Numbered from the stretch's first letter, positions 6,034 to 14,485 are shown. The stretch: 18,405 nucleotides of DNA from CAMUQR01 sp963526735 (GCA_963526735.1 CAURNU010000008.1:1-18405); one strand, 5' to 3'. Made by a program: numbers and translations. Notes: generated by a model from the letters alone, not told the origin.

Positions 6034-8553
6034 ATGCGAAAACAACTAACAACTATTGTCATCACTATTCTAATCAGCTTAAGCTTTGCGGTGATGCGAC
6101 AACAGCCAGTTAGCGCTACTCAGGGTAAAAAGCTCAACATCACCTTAATTGGCGACTCCTATTCAGCCGGCAATGGCGGTGGTGGCTATACCGGCGTGCC
6201 GAATTGCTATCGCAGTCAGCACAACTGGGCACAGCGCTATATTCATTGGCTTAATCATCAAGGAATTGCGACTACTTTTCAGAATCGTGCGTGCTCTGGT
6301 AGCAAAATCGAAGATCTCCACAATTATCGTAATCTCGAAACTTATCATAAGACTACATTATTACCGGGCAACTTAACTGGTGATTCTAATAAACTTCATA
6401 ATACTATTGCACAGACTGACGTTTGTAAAGCTTACACTGTTGATGATTCAATCAAAACTAGCCTACAGATTACTAACTCCACTTATCTTCCGCGCACCAA
6501 TCAGACAAAAGTAGCCTTTAAATGCGTTCAACGCCTTCGCCCTCAACTGGATTTTGTCGGTCCTGAAACAGATTTAGTGCTGATGACCATTGGCGGCAAC
6601 GATCTAGACTTCGCCAACATTGTCAAACAATGTTTCTTTTTTAGTAATAAATCATTTTGTCAGAATCTCATCAGAAAAGCAAATGACCTCTTGCCTGATC
6701 TTCAAAATCATATTACTCAAACATTAATCAAAATGCGCACACGCGGTCTTCGTCCCGACGCCAAAGTCGTCCTCCTCGGTTATCCACTCTTATCTATCAA
6801 CAACAACCACACTATTGGCCTATTGCCACCCGGCTATCCAGTCGCCCAAGAAATCCGTGCCCTCGGTCTCGCTGGCAATCGCGCCCAAGCCGCAGCAGTC
6901 GCCAACGATAACAAACAACATCCTGGTCAAGTCACATTCATTGACACTGTGCCTCGCCATTTTACCGGTCACGAGCCTGACCCGGATTTTTTCAGAGAAA
7001 ACCCCCGCGGTTGGTTATACGAACTCAGTGGCTATTCCCTGCTCAACGTCCACGAATTTTATCACCTCAATCCATTAGGCCATGCCAACTACGCCGAATT
7101 ACTCCGACGATTACCGCTTCATGCTAACGCCAAACCAACCACTACCAAATCGTCCAACATTGATGTCGTCTTTAATATTGACACCACCGGATCGATGCGA
7201 AACCTACTCGACCACGCCAAAACTAACATTCGCTCCATTGTCGAACAAATTCGTGCCCAGTCTAACAGTGCCCGCTTCGCCATTACCACCTTTCGTGATT
7301 TTCCGGAAAGAACTAAAGAATCGACCGACTACCCTGCAAAAGTTAATTTAGATTTTTCATCTGACATTCAACACATCGAACAAGCGATTAGCGAGCTCAA
7401 AGCTGCTGGTGGAGGTGATATTCCAGAAACTGTCCTATCCGGTATTATGTCCGGCCTAAATCTTAAGTGGCGAGCTGGTGTGCACAAAACAGTTATTACC
7501 ATTACCGATGCGACACCGCACGACCCCGAACCAATCAGCAACCTAACCTCCGCTCAAATCATTAAACGATCGTTTGAAATTGATCCTGCTGAGCTTTATT
7601 TTATTAATCTACAAGACAATACTCACTCATCATACACCAAGATGGCTCAATCCACTGGCGGGCAGGTTTTTCGTGCTAGCACTGAAATGGTGAGCGATAT
7701 TTTACTCAAATCCATCGACCAAGTTGCTGGCAAGCCTCATGCCTGGATTAATGGACCTTACATCGCCAAACTCGGTCAACCGCTCGAAATTAATGGCGCT
7801 GGCTCCTATTCTAAAGTCGGTAAAATCGTTAAATACGAATGGGATTTTGATAGCGATGGTCAAATTGATTTAACCAGCACTCAACCAATCATTACTCATA
7901 CGTTCCATAAAGAACATTTCGGCCTAATGACGCTTAAAGTCACCGACAGTGCTAACCTTACCAATGTTGCCAATACTCACCTAATTATCAGCCAAGATGG
8001 CGATGACGTCCCAACTGCCGTTGACAACTGCCCGTTAGTCGCTAACCCCGATCAAAGAGATAGCGACCAAGATGGCATTGGCGATCTCTGTGATGAAACA
8101 CCCGGTATTGAACTGCCAGAACACAACCGAGAGTACTTTGAGTGTTTAATTAAACAACATTTCCACCCAGAAACCAAGTGTCAACATCTTATTAAAGAAT
8201 CGCCAAATATTCCCGCTCAATCCAACGACACTCCAACTCCAACTCCAACTCCAACAACCACCAATCTCGATAGCTCGCCATGGCCAGAGTCGCCAAGCAC
8301 CGCATCACATCAGTCTCAACCAGCCCAACACCCGGCTCCAACAGCCACAACTCAAGCAACCACAGCCCAACCGCCACTCCCATCCAACACCGAATTGCCA
8401 CTGGTGCGGGTTAATTCTCCCCCTGAAACTCATCAACAGCTCGAGCGCATCACGCCCAAAACCACCGATCCAAAATGGTTATGGATTAGTTTACCAATTA
8501 TCATTGCGAGTTTATTCGGTGGATATTTAATTATTCAAAAACTACGTCGCTAG
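6034..8553 (+). CDS. Anchored surface protein: SGNH hydrolase + vWA + PKD + calcium repeat
   Basis: The 839 residues start with a signal-like hydrophobic segment (8-22). An SGNH/GDSL esterase domain spans about 33-360: GDSYSAG (40-46, nucleophile S42), GGND (187-190), a GHEP segment (312-315) and a late H-L-N-x-x-G-H block with catalytic His candidate H344; this resembles the secreted esterase (SEST-like) branch. A von Willebrand A domain follows at about 374-560 with a metal site D383-x-T385-x-S387, T418/T419 and D492. A PKD-like Ig domain (about 570-652) has WDFDSDGQID, and a thrombospondin-3-type calcium repeat rich in Asp lies at about 655-687. A Pro/Thr/Gln-rich stalk (about 725-810) leads to a C-terminal span (816-834) and KLRR stop-transfer; no LPxTG is present. 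AAGGAG precedes the ATG. The role is likely surface esterase plus adhesion; the substrate is unknown. Confidence 0.9.
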   Translation: MRKQLTTIVITILISLSFAVMRQQPVSATQGKKLNITLIGDSYSAGNGGGGYTGVPNCYRSQHNWAQRYIHWLNHQGIATTFQNRACSGSKIEDLHNYRNLETYHKTTLLPGNLTGDSNKLHNTIAQTDVCKAYTVDDSIKTSLQITNSTYLPRTNQTKVAFKCVQRLRPQLDFVGPETDLVLMTIGGNDLDFANIVKQCFFFSNKSFCQNLIRKANDLLPDLQNHITQTLIKMRTRGLRPDAKVVLLGYPLLSINNNHTIGLLPPGYPVAQEIRALGLAGNRAQAAAVANDNKQHPGQVTFIDTVPRHFTGHEPDPDFFRENPRGWLYELSGYSLLNVHEFYHLNPLGHANYAELLRRLPLHANAKPTTTKSSNIDVVFNIDTTGSMRNLLDHAKTNIRSIVEQIRAQSNSARFAITTFRDFPERTKESTDYPAKVNLDFSSDIQHIEQAISELKAAGGGDIPETVLSGIMSGLNLKWRAGVHKTVITITDATPHDPEPISNLTSAQIIKRSFEIDPAELYFINLQDNTHSSYTKMAQSTGGQVFRASTEMVSDILLKSIDQVAGKPHAWINGPYIAKLGQPLEINGAGSYSKVGKIVKYEWDFDSDGQIDLTSTQPIITHTFHKEHFGLMTLKVTDSANLTNVANTHLIISQDGDDVPTAVDNCPLVANPDQRDSDQDGIGDLCDETPGIELPEHNREYFECLIKQHFHPETKCQHLIKESPNIPAQSNDTPTPTPTPTTTNLDSSPWPESPSTASHQSQPAQHPAPTATTQATTAQPPLPSNTELPLVRVNSPPETHQQLERITPKTTDPKWLWISLPIIIASLFGGYLIIQKLRR
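8230..8253. repeat. Hexanucleotide microsatellite (ACTCCA)4 coding for Thr-Pro
   Basis: Four exact ACTCCA units encode the start of the Thr-Pro stalk of the surface protein (residues about 733-740). Because the unit is six bases, slippage would change stalk length without breaking the frame. Confidence 0.8.
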
Positions 8554-8565
8554 AGTTTATCAAAC

Positions 8566-9534
8566 CTATATTGCGTCGTGTTCATCTTCGATTTCTTGAT
8601 TGACGATTTCCTCAATCACGTCTTCGAGTGTAATAATTCCAATTTCGCGGTCGTCATCATCGAGCACTATAAACAAATGGCTCCGCGTTTGGATCAATCG
8701 ACTCAGCGCCGTATCCAAACCCGATCCCGCATAAATGTCATAAATCCGATCACGATACACCTGTGCCACTGAGGTCGGCAAGGATCGTCCCAACAAATCC
8801 TTCACATATAGCAACCCAACAAATTCATTTTTAAAACGCACCGGAATCCGCGATTTACCCTGACGTTTCAAACGATTGAGTACTACCGTGTCAATTTGTG
8901 CGTTCAGATGCAAACTGCAGACTTGTTTTAACGGCGTCATAATATCCGCCACTGTTTTACTACTAAACCGCAAAGCCCCAGTGATAATCCGACTTTCTGC
9001 CTCATCCACCAGACTATCTTTGCTAGCAGCGTGTTCGTGAATAATTTCTTCCAGTTCATCATGAGTATAAAGTTGTGGCGGTTCACTGCCTAAACACCGA
9101 CCAATAATTTTAGAAACCGGCGTAGCAATCGGCCAAAACACCACATAAATTACGTCCAACAGCCAGAAGAAATAACGCACCAAACGATAGCCTCGCTGAG
9201 CAAAAATTGCCTGTGGTAGAATCTCGCCAAATGTCGTAATTAACAGTGTCGCTATCACCCCACCAACGATACCATTAGTAATATTACCAAGCAGAATCGA
9301 CATCGCCGTATTCACCCCAACATTACCAAGCAAAATACAAAAAATCAAATAATACCCATCCTTACGATAGCGATAAACACGTTGTGCTAACTGATCACCG
9401 CGCTTAGCTTTACGCTTCAAATCAGCCGGCTTGACCATCATCAAACCGACATTCAACCCGGAAAACGCCCCACTCAAAAACAGCAACAAAACCGCCAAAA
9501 CCAGCACTAGCCAATCACCCATTACACTCGCCAA
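8566..9534 (-). CDS. CNNM/CorC-type membrane protein with CBS pair
   Basis: The 322-residue protein has a DUF21/CNNM transmembrane domain (about 1-145) with SGAFSGLNVGLM (21-32), LLGNVGVNTAMS (68-79) and FGEILPQAI (102-110), which match the conserved SG-x-x-SGL and FGEI-x-PQA motifs of the family. A linking helix and two CBS motifs follow (about 196-260 and 262-312, with DIMTP and TLEDVIEEIV signatures). The protein ends at the CBS pair and lacks the C-terminal CorC_HlyC domain of the usual 400+ residue bacterial forms. Relatives export Mg2+ or affect divalent-cation balance, with CBS domains binding ATP-Mg; transport here is inferred. The frame opens at TTG (9534), but ATG at residue 5 (9522) is a good alternative; neither has a clear Shine-Dalgarno. 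It converges on the surface-protein gene with 12 bp between stops. Confidence 0.9.
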   Translation of the reverse strand: MASVMGDWLVLVLAVLLLFLSGAFSGLNVGLMMVKPADLKRKAKRGDQLAQRVYRYRKDGYYLIFCILLGNVGVNTAMSILLGNITNGIVGGVIATLLITTFGEILPQAIFAQRGYRLVRYFFWLLDVIYVVFWPIATPVSKIIGRCLGSEPPQLYTHDELEEIIHEHAASKDSLVDEAESRIITGALRFSSKTVADIMTPLKQVCSLHLNAQIDTVVLNRLKRQGKSRIPVRFKNEFVGLLYVKDLLGRSLPTSVAQVYRDRIYDIYAGSGLDTALSRLIQTRSHLFIVLDDDDREIGIITLEDVIEEIVNQEIEDEHDAI

Positions 9535-9562
9535 TCAACTAAGAAATTTAACATTAACCCGC

Positions 9563-9591
9563 ATTATATAATAAAAAACATTTTCGCGCAA
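9563..9591 (-). promoter_or_regulatory. Promoter of the CNNM-like gene
   Basis: The minus strand shows TATAAT (9568-9563) and, 17 bp upstream, TTGCGC (9591-9586), a weak -35 with only the TTG conserved. The start is expected near 9556, giving a leader of about 22-34 nt depending on the start codon. Confidence 0.5.
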
Positions 9592-9670
9592 TCATCCCAA
9601 CACATCACCATGGGCTTAAACCATATTTTAATTTCACAACAGTTTATGGCTAGCTTTATCAAGCAAAAAA

Positions 9671-9679
9671 TGAGATAAT
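9671..9679 (+). promoter_or_regulatory. Extended -10 promoter of the peroxiredoxin gene
   Basis: TGAGATAAT fits an extended -10 (TGn plus GATAAT). No good -35 is present. The start should fall near 9686, about 29 nt before the ATG. No recognisable PerR or OxyR site was seen in the 180-bp gap between this gene and the divergent CNNM-like gene. Confidence 0.45.
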
Positions 9680-9714
9680 GAAATAGCATTATTTTAAATT
9701 TTAAAGGAGATTTT

Positions 9715-10437
9715 ATGCAAGAATTTCATCATGATTGTGATTGCTCAGCTTGTCACGAAGCTTACCCCGAAGAAACTTTTAGCTTACCGCTAATCGGCGA
9801 CAAAGCCCCAAGTTTCATCGCAAATACTACTAACGGCGAAATTAATTTCCCAGCTGATTACCAAGGCAAATGGGTTATTTTGTTCAGCCACCCAGCTGAT
9901 TTTACTCCAGTTTGTACAACTGAGTTTATGACTTTTGCAACTATGCAACAAGAATTTGCTGACCTTAATACCGAGCTAGTTGGTCTGTCAATCGACTCAA
10001 TTTTCTCTCACATTGCTTGGATTAACAAAATCAAAGAAATTGAATTCGCTGGCATGAAAAATGTCGAAGTCAACTTCCCAATTATCGATGACTTGTCGAT
10101 GGAAGTAGCGATGAAATATGGCATGATCCAACCAAAACAATCTGAAACTTCAGCTGTTCGCGCTGTCTTCATCATCGACCCACAAGGTGTCATCCGCTCA
10201 ATTTTCTACTACCCACAATCAACTGGCCGTAACTTTGCCGAACTCAAACGCGTCATCCAAGCTCTCCAAGCTACTGACGAATACGGCGTCGCTACCCAAG
10301 CTAACTGGCAACCAGGCGATCCAGCGATCATCCCACCAGTTAAAACTATCAGCGAGGCTCGCACTAACCTCCAACAAGGTTCAACCGACGACCGCGAAGT
10401 TAAAGATTGGTTCATGGTTACCAAAAAACTCCAATAG
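9715..10437 (+). CDS. Peroxiredoxin of the Prx6 (1-Cys-like) group
   Basis: The 240-residue protein is a thiol peroxidase that reduces hydrogen or alkyl peroxides in the cytoplasm. The active-site motif P60-A-D-F-T64-P-V-C67-T-T-E holds the peroxidatic Cys67, with R149 as the expected conserved Arg. The PVCTTE form, the length and the long C-terminal extension (about 170-240, with a conserved-looking DWF near the end) fit the Prx6 subfamily. No obvious resolving Cys exists in the body of the protein. The N-terminus carries an added segment of about 24 residues with H5, H6, C8, C10, C13 and H14, which could act as a resolving or metal-binding site. AAAGGAG precedes the ATG. The gene converges on the nrd operon and shares a terminator with it. 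Confidence 0.95.
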   Translation: MQEFHHDCDCSACHEAYPEETFSLPLIGDKAPSFIANTTNGEINFPADYQGKWVILFSHPADFTPVCTTEFMTFATMQQEFADLNTELVGLSIDSIFSHIAWINKIKEIEFAGMKNVEVNFPIIDDLSMEVAMKYGMIQPKQSETSAVRAVFIIDPQGVIRSIFYYPQSTGRNFAELKRVIQALQATDEYGVATQANWQPGDPAIIPPVKTISEARTNLQQGSTDDREVKDWFMVTKKLQ

Positions 10438-10517
10438 TTTTGATGACAACCAGCAACGAGTAGTGCTGATCAATCAGCCAACACTCAGTTCCTTTTAAGG
10501 CGAACACGACTTTTCTT

Positions 10518-10554
10518 AAAAAATCCCTACTATCATTTGATAGCAGGGATTTTT
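10518..10554. terminator. Bidirectional terminator between peroxiredoxin and nrdF
   Basis: The arms AAAAATCCCTACTATCA (10519-10535) and TGATAGCAGGGATTTTT (10538-10554) pair over 17 bp with one A/C mismatch and a 2-nt loop. Both strands end in a T-run, five on plus and six on minus. It lies between convergent genes and should stop transcription from both sides. Confidence 0.93.
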
Positions 10555-10568
10555 GTTAGGCTAGAGTT

Positions 10569-11600
10569 TTAAATATCAAGTTCGTCGTCATCTTCAACCG
10601 TGAAATCATCGTCTTTAAGCTGTTCAACTTTCAGAGCTTTTTCATAGTTGGTTGATTTTTTAGAGAAGAAGTCATGTTGGGTCGTTTCCACATTTAAGCC
10701 ATTTAAAACAATTTGGTTGACTTCGCCAACTTCGTATTTATCCTCACGACCCATGTTCGCCAGCGCTCGGTTGGCATTGTATTTGAGATATTCCTTGACT
10801 TCATGCACTAAACCAATTTCACTGTAGACTTGCTCGGTATATTTAATATCGTTGGCCATTAGCTTTTCAATCATGTCATTCACTTCAGCGTCGGCTTTTT
10901 TCTGCTCGGCTTTGGATAATTTAGCGTATTGTTCTTGCGCTAACAGCCCAATAAACGCCCCGTGAATCGATTCATCGGCCACGATTTTTTTAATAATATC
11001 AGCACTAGCCACCATTTCACCTTGTCCTGCCAACCATAGTGGTAAGAAAAAGCCACTATAGAACAAGAAACTCTCTAGTAAAATCGAGGTCACCATACCG
11101 AAATAAATGTCATAATCGCTGACATTTGGATCATCAAGCTTGCGATATTTGTCATCAAGCACTTGCGCTTTAAATTGAATATATGGATTTTCCTTGATCC
11201 ATTCAAAAATCTCATCAATTTCTTCAGTTGAAGCTACCGTCGTAAAAATCGTCGAATAAGATTTCGCATGAATCGACTCCATCATACACATAAACGACAG
11301 CACCGACTTATTTTGCAAAGAATCTAAACAGTCAATCAACTTCGGCATACCGGTGTGCGATTGCTGAGTATCAAGTAGCGTCAATCCACCCAACACTCGC
11401 TTATAAGCAGTGCGCATTTCCGGTGACAAACGCTTATATGAATCAATATCTTTAGACGGAATATATTCAGTATCGACCCAAAATTGTTTGAGATTTTGCT
11501 CCCAAAAAGTTTCGACATAGTCATTCTCGGGCTTATTCCAGTTGACTGCCTCGAACACTTTTTTATTTAGTTTTTGATCTTTTTGTAGTGATTTTTTCAT
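10569..11600 (-). CDS. nrdF: Class Ib ribonucleotide reductase beta subunit
   Basis: This 343-residue subunit carries the dinuclear metal site and tyrosyl radical that start catalysis in NrdE. All expected ligands are present: D77, E108, H111, E176, E210 and H213, with radical Tyr Y115 four residues after H111. In class Ib the cofactor is normally Mn2-Y formed with oxidant from NrdI, although Fe2-Y also works in vitro. The C-terminal tail is acidic (Asp-rich after residue 329) and should dock to the alpha subunit. The gene is last in the operon, 22 bp after nrdE, with AAAGGAG before its ATG and a bidirectional terminator behind it. Confidence 0.97.
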   Translation of the reverse strand: MKKSLQKDQKLNKKVFEAVNWNKPENDYVETFWEQNLKQFWVDTEYIPSKDIDSYKRLSPEMRTAYKRVLGGLTLLDTQQSHTGMPKLIDCLDSLQNKSVLSFMCMMESIHAKSYSTIFTTVASTEEIDEIFEWIKENPYIQFKAQVLDDKYRKLDDPNVSDYDIYFGMVTSILLESFLFYSGFFLPLWLAGQGEMVASADIIKKIVADESIHGAFIGLLAQEQYAKLSKAEQKKADAEVNDMIEKLMANDIKYTEQVYSEIGLVHEVKEYLKYNANRALANMGREDKYEVGEVNQIVLNGLNVETTQHDFFSKKSTNYEKALKVEQLKDDDFTVEDDDELDI

Positions 11601-11622
11601 AAAGACTCCTTTCTCATCAATC

Positions 11623-13716
11623 CTACACCGAACAGCTCAAACAAGTTTCGATGGTGCTTTTGCGGGTGCGCGTGTAATAAAGCGACTTCAGACCCATTTT
11701 ATGCGCATAAATATAATATTTAGCAATATCACGCGTAGTTTCGTTGCTATTGGTGTGCAAAATAGTCGAAATACCTTGATCGATGTGACGTTGCACCACC
11801 GAGACCAGCTTAATCACATTTTTTTGATCCATATCATACGCTGATTTATAGTAAAAAATATTGTCATTGGTCAAAAACGGCATCGGATAGAAAGTGGTAC
11901 TATCACCATACTCGCGGACCTCAATCGGATCAACAATCGGCATAATCGAGCTGGTTGCACTCTGAATATACGACACCGACTGAGTTGGCGCAATCGCCAA
12001 ACGATAGGCATTATACAGTCCATATTTTTTAACTTTGTCAGCCAGCGCTTTCCAATCATCAATCGTTGGAATCTTAATACCATCGAATAATGCTTTGACT
12101 TTGTCGGTTTGCGGAACAAAATCTTTTTCTAAATACTTCGTAAAATATTCACCAGTGGCATAATCTGATTGCTCAAAATCTTTGAACGTCGTCTTGCGAT
12201 CTTTTGCAATTTCCATTGACCGCTCCAGCGAATAAAAATTCATCATCATAAAGAACACATTACAAAAATCGAGCGCCTCTCGGCTTTCATAAGCAATCTG
12301 ATTTTTGACTAAATATCCGTGCAAATTCATCGCGCCTAAACCAACACTATGCAGTTCTTCATTGGCTTTTTTGATCGAAGGAACAATGTCAATATCGGTA
12401 ATATCCGAAACTTGCGTCAGCGCGTCAATCGCGCCCTTAACCGCCTGCTTAATGCGCTTATTTTCCATGACATTGACAATATTGAGCGAGCCAAGGTTGC
12501 AGGAGATACCCCGACGGATTTGGTCTTTTTCATAATATTGACCAATCTCCGACACTTCCGATAACTGCATAATCTCCGTACACAAATTCGAGAATTTGAC
12601 CGAACCAAGTTGACGCAGAGCATGGTCTTTATTGGCGTTGTCTTTAAAGAATAAATACGGATAACCAGATTCTTTTTGAACTTGAGCAATCCGCACTAAC
12701 AATTGTCGGGCATCAAGTTTGCGTTTTTTCACCTGCGGATGTTCAACCAACTGATCATACATCTCGTCCATATCCATTTCATCGAGATCAACCCCAAACG
12801 CCTGACGCACCGTTAGTGGCGCAAACACATACATATCCTTGTCTTCAGCCACTAATTCCATGAACTTACCCGGAGCAATCACGCCGATTGATAATGATTT
12901 AATCCGGATTTTTTCATCAACATTGACTTTCTTTGAGTCCAAAAATTCCTCGATGTCCCAGTGAAAAATATTAAGATAGGCTGCACCCGCACCTGGCCGT
13001 TGACCGAGCTGGTTCGCATACGAAAACACATCTTCCATAATTTTCAGCACCGGCATCACACCGCTAGCTCGACCGTCGATACCTTTAATTGCTTCACCGC
13101 GCGCTCGTAATTTCGAGAAGTTGTAAGCCACACCGCCACCAATTGATGATAATTTCATACCCTCATCAATTGCATAGCCAATGCCAGTCAGATTATCCCC
13201 AACCTCATCTAAGAAACACGACACCATTTGACCAGCTCGCACCTTACCAGCGTTTAAAAAAGTCGGCGTCGCTGGCTGGTATTCTTGATTAATCATCAAC
13301 TTAGCATATTCCAAGGCTTTTTTCTTGTCACCATCCGCCAAAAACAGCGCCACTGCCGCAATCCGATCCTCATAGCGTTCTAGGAAAAACTCGCCAGTAT
13401 TATCCCGCAGGGCATAGTTTTGATAAAACTTAAACGCGCTCATGAACGACGGAAAACGAAATTTCTTAGCATAAACCAAGTCAAACACTTCCTCAATGTC
13501 GCTGAATTTATATTTTTTGTAAAAATCAATATAATACTGATTCTCGATTAAATAATCCAATTTTTCACGCAAATCATGAAAAAACACCGTATACTTATTA
13601 ACATGCTCTACGAAATAACTCCGCACCGCTTCTTTATCTTTGTCGAGGTCATAATTACCCTCGGCATCTTTCGACATCACCTGATTGTTCAGTAAAATCC
13701 AGTTTTTAACTGCCAT
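11623..13716 (-). CDS. nrdE: Class Ib ribonucleotide reductase alpha subunit
   Basis: The 697-residue catalytic subunit reduces ribonucleoside diphosphates to deoxy forms. Visible active-site features are C167 and C406 as the reducible pair, N377-x-C379-x-E381 with thiyl-radical Cys C379, the radical-transfer Tyr pair Y680-Y681, and the C-terminal shuttle C692-x-x-C695 three residues from the end. The N-terminus shows no ATP-cone, as is usual for NrdE, which is about 700 residues. The start overlaps the end of nrdI by 11 bp; GAGGAG inside the nrdI end provides the ribosome site, so the two are probably translationally coupled. The substrate-loop segment GQRPGAGAAYLN (238-249) is typical of the family. 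Confidence 0.98.
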   Translation of the reverse strand: MAVKNWILLNNQVMSKDAEGNYDLDKDKEAVRSYFVEHVNKYTVFFHDLREKLDYLIENQYYIDFYKKYKFSDIEEVFDLVYAKKFRFPSFMSAFKFYQNYALRDNTGEFFLERYEDRIAAVALFLADGDKKKALEYAKLMINQEYQPATPTFLNAGKVRAGQMVSCFLDEVGDNLTGIGYAIDEGMKLSSIGGGVAYNFSKLRARGEAIKGIDGRASGVMPVLKIMEDVFSYANQLGQRPGAGAAYLNIFHWDIEEFLDSKKVNVDEKIRIKSLSIGVIAPGKFMELVAEDKDMYVFAPLTVRQAFGVDLDEMDMDEMYDQLVEHPQVKKRKLDARQLLVRIAQVQKESGYPYLFFKDNANKDHALRQLGSVKFSNLCTEIMQLSEVSEIGQYYEKDQIRRGISCNLGSLNIVNVMENKRIKQAVKGAIDALTQVSDITDIDIVPSIKKANEELHSVGLGAMNLHGYLVKNQIAYESREALDFCNVFFMMMNFYSLERSMEIAKDRKTTFKDFEQSDYATGEYFTKYLEKDFVPQTDKVKALFDGIKIPTIDDWKALADKVKKYGLYNAYRLAIAPTQSVSYIQSATSSIMPIVDPIEVREYGDSTTFYPMPFLTNDNIFYYKSAYDMDQKNVIKLVSVVQRHIDQGISTILHTNSNETTRDIAKYYIYAHKMGLKSLYYTRTRKSTIETCLSCSV

Positions 13717-14125
13717 AAAACTCCTCTATTTTGCTAATAATTTGTTGTAAAACTTGATCGTTGCCGGCCAATTCATATTTTAATAAAAGTGGAACGTGAT
13801 AGTCGCACGCAATAATATCGCCCGCTCGACCAAAAGTTCGTCCCCAATTCATATTGCCACTGACGGTCACCGATTGCAATAAGTGCCGATGTTGTTGCAA
13901 AAAACGCTCCACTAGGGCTGGCACTTGCCCGACTCCCGTCGTAAACGTCACCAGATGGAACGGCTGATTAACCGTCACCCCATCCTGAATGCGGATAATC
14001 TGCCAGTTTGGTCGCGCATTAGCTAATTTTTCCATTAGGCGCTTGGTATTACCAGTCAAGCTAGCATAGACCACCGTCACGTCAGACCGGCTCGGCTGAC
14101 CGTCCGTCGCCCGCTGAGTCGTCAT
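13706..14125 (-). CDS. nrdI: NrdI flavodoxin-like activator of class Ib RNR
   Basis: This 139-residue flavoprotein supplies the oxidant, from reduced FMN and O2, that assembles the Mn2-tyrosyl cofactor of NrdF. The FMN phosphate loop ASLTGNTKR is at about 21-29, the TTGVGQVP loop at about 62-69, and the NrdI signature SGNMNWG around 89-95 is followed by VPLLLKYELAG. An N-terminal tail of about 14 residues precedes the first strand. Its ATG directly abuts the TAA of the redoxin gene upstream, and its 3' end overlaps nrdE, so the operon is very compact. Confidence 0.96.
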   Translation of the reverse strand: MTTQRATDGQPSRSDVTVVYASLTGNTKRLMEKLANARPNWQIIRIQDGVTVNQPFHLVTFTTGVGQVPALVERFLQQHRHLLQSVTVSGNMNWGRTFGRAGDIIACDYHVPLLLKYELAGNDQVLQQIISKIEEFYGS

Positions 14126-14365
14126 TTACACCAACTCAGCCAGTTGGCGCAACCGGCCAGCATCAAAACCAATAATCCGCTCCACCTCTGTCTCGCCATC
14201 AAGTACCACAACAGTTGGCACCGAGCGAATATTGTATTTGACGGCCATCTCTGGCTGATCAAACGGATTAATCGCCTCAAACGCCACGCCAGCCTCGCCG
14301 AGCACCGCCGAGACCATTTCACACGGCTGACAACCGTGCTTTTCAAATTTAATAATTTTTTTCAT
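14126..14365 (-). CDS. Small thioredoxin/glutaredoxin-fold protein, NrdH-like
   Basis: The 79-residue protein has a redox motif C12-Q-P-C15 near the N-terminus and the cis-Pro loop SVPT with P50, so it has a minimal thioredoxin fold. By position, as first gene of the nrd operon with no gap to nrdI, it should be the electron donor that reduces the NrdE C-terminal cysteines, the job of NrdH. The CQPC motif and the flanking sequence look more thioredoxin-like than the common C-V/M-Q-C of NrdH, so no symbol is assigned. GGGAG lies upstream of the ATG. Which reductase recycles it is not visible here. Confidence 0.88.
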   Translation of the reverse strand: MKKIIKFEKHGCQPCEMVSAVLGEAGVAFEAINPFDQPEMAVKYNIRSVPTVVVLDGETEVERIIGFDAGRLRQLAELV

Positions 14366-14395
14366 TTAACTTCTCCCTTTTAGTTAAACAATTCT

Positions 14396-14418
14396 ATAAC
14401 TTGTTATGATTAATTATA
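14396..14418 (-). promoter_or_regulatory. Probable promoter of the redoxin-nrdI-nrdE-nrdF operon
   Basis: TATAAT on the minus strand (14418-14413) has no good -35. The start would be near 14406, inside the dyad ATAACTTGTTAT (14396-14407). The dyad does not match the NrdR box consensus, so its role is unclear. The leader would be about 40 nt. Confidence 0.4.
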
Positions 14419-14485
14419 ACCGATTATGTTTATGTTTGAAAAACGGTTTTGGTTTTTATATCTGTTATTAAAAATAAAAAATACA

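Noticed and set aside
8192..8401. A 69-codon minus-strand frame rich in Leu, Glu and Trp
   Set aside because: It is the antisense of the repetitive Thr/Pro stalk of the surface protein; the low complexity explains the open frame.
11871..12689. Several 70-90 codon frames on both strands inside nrdE
   Set aside because: They are alternative-frame readings of a highly conserved gene, with unrelated composition and no ribosome sites.
14396..14407. ATAACTTGTTAT dyad as an NrdR box
   Set aside because: It does not resemble the NrdR consensus (ACACTATATATAGTGT-like), and only one copy is present where NrdR sites normally come in pairs.
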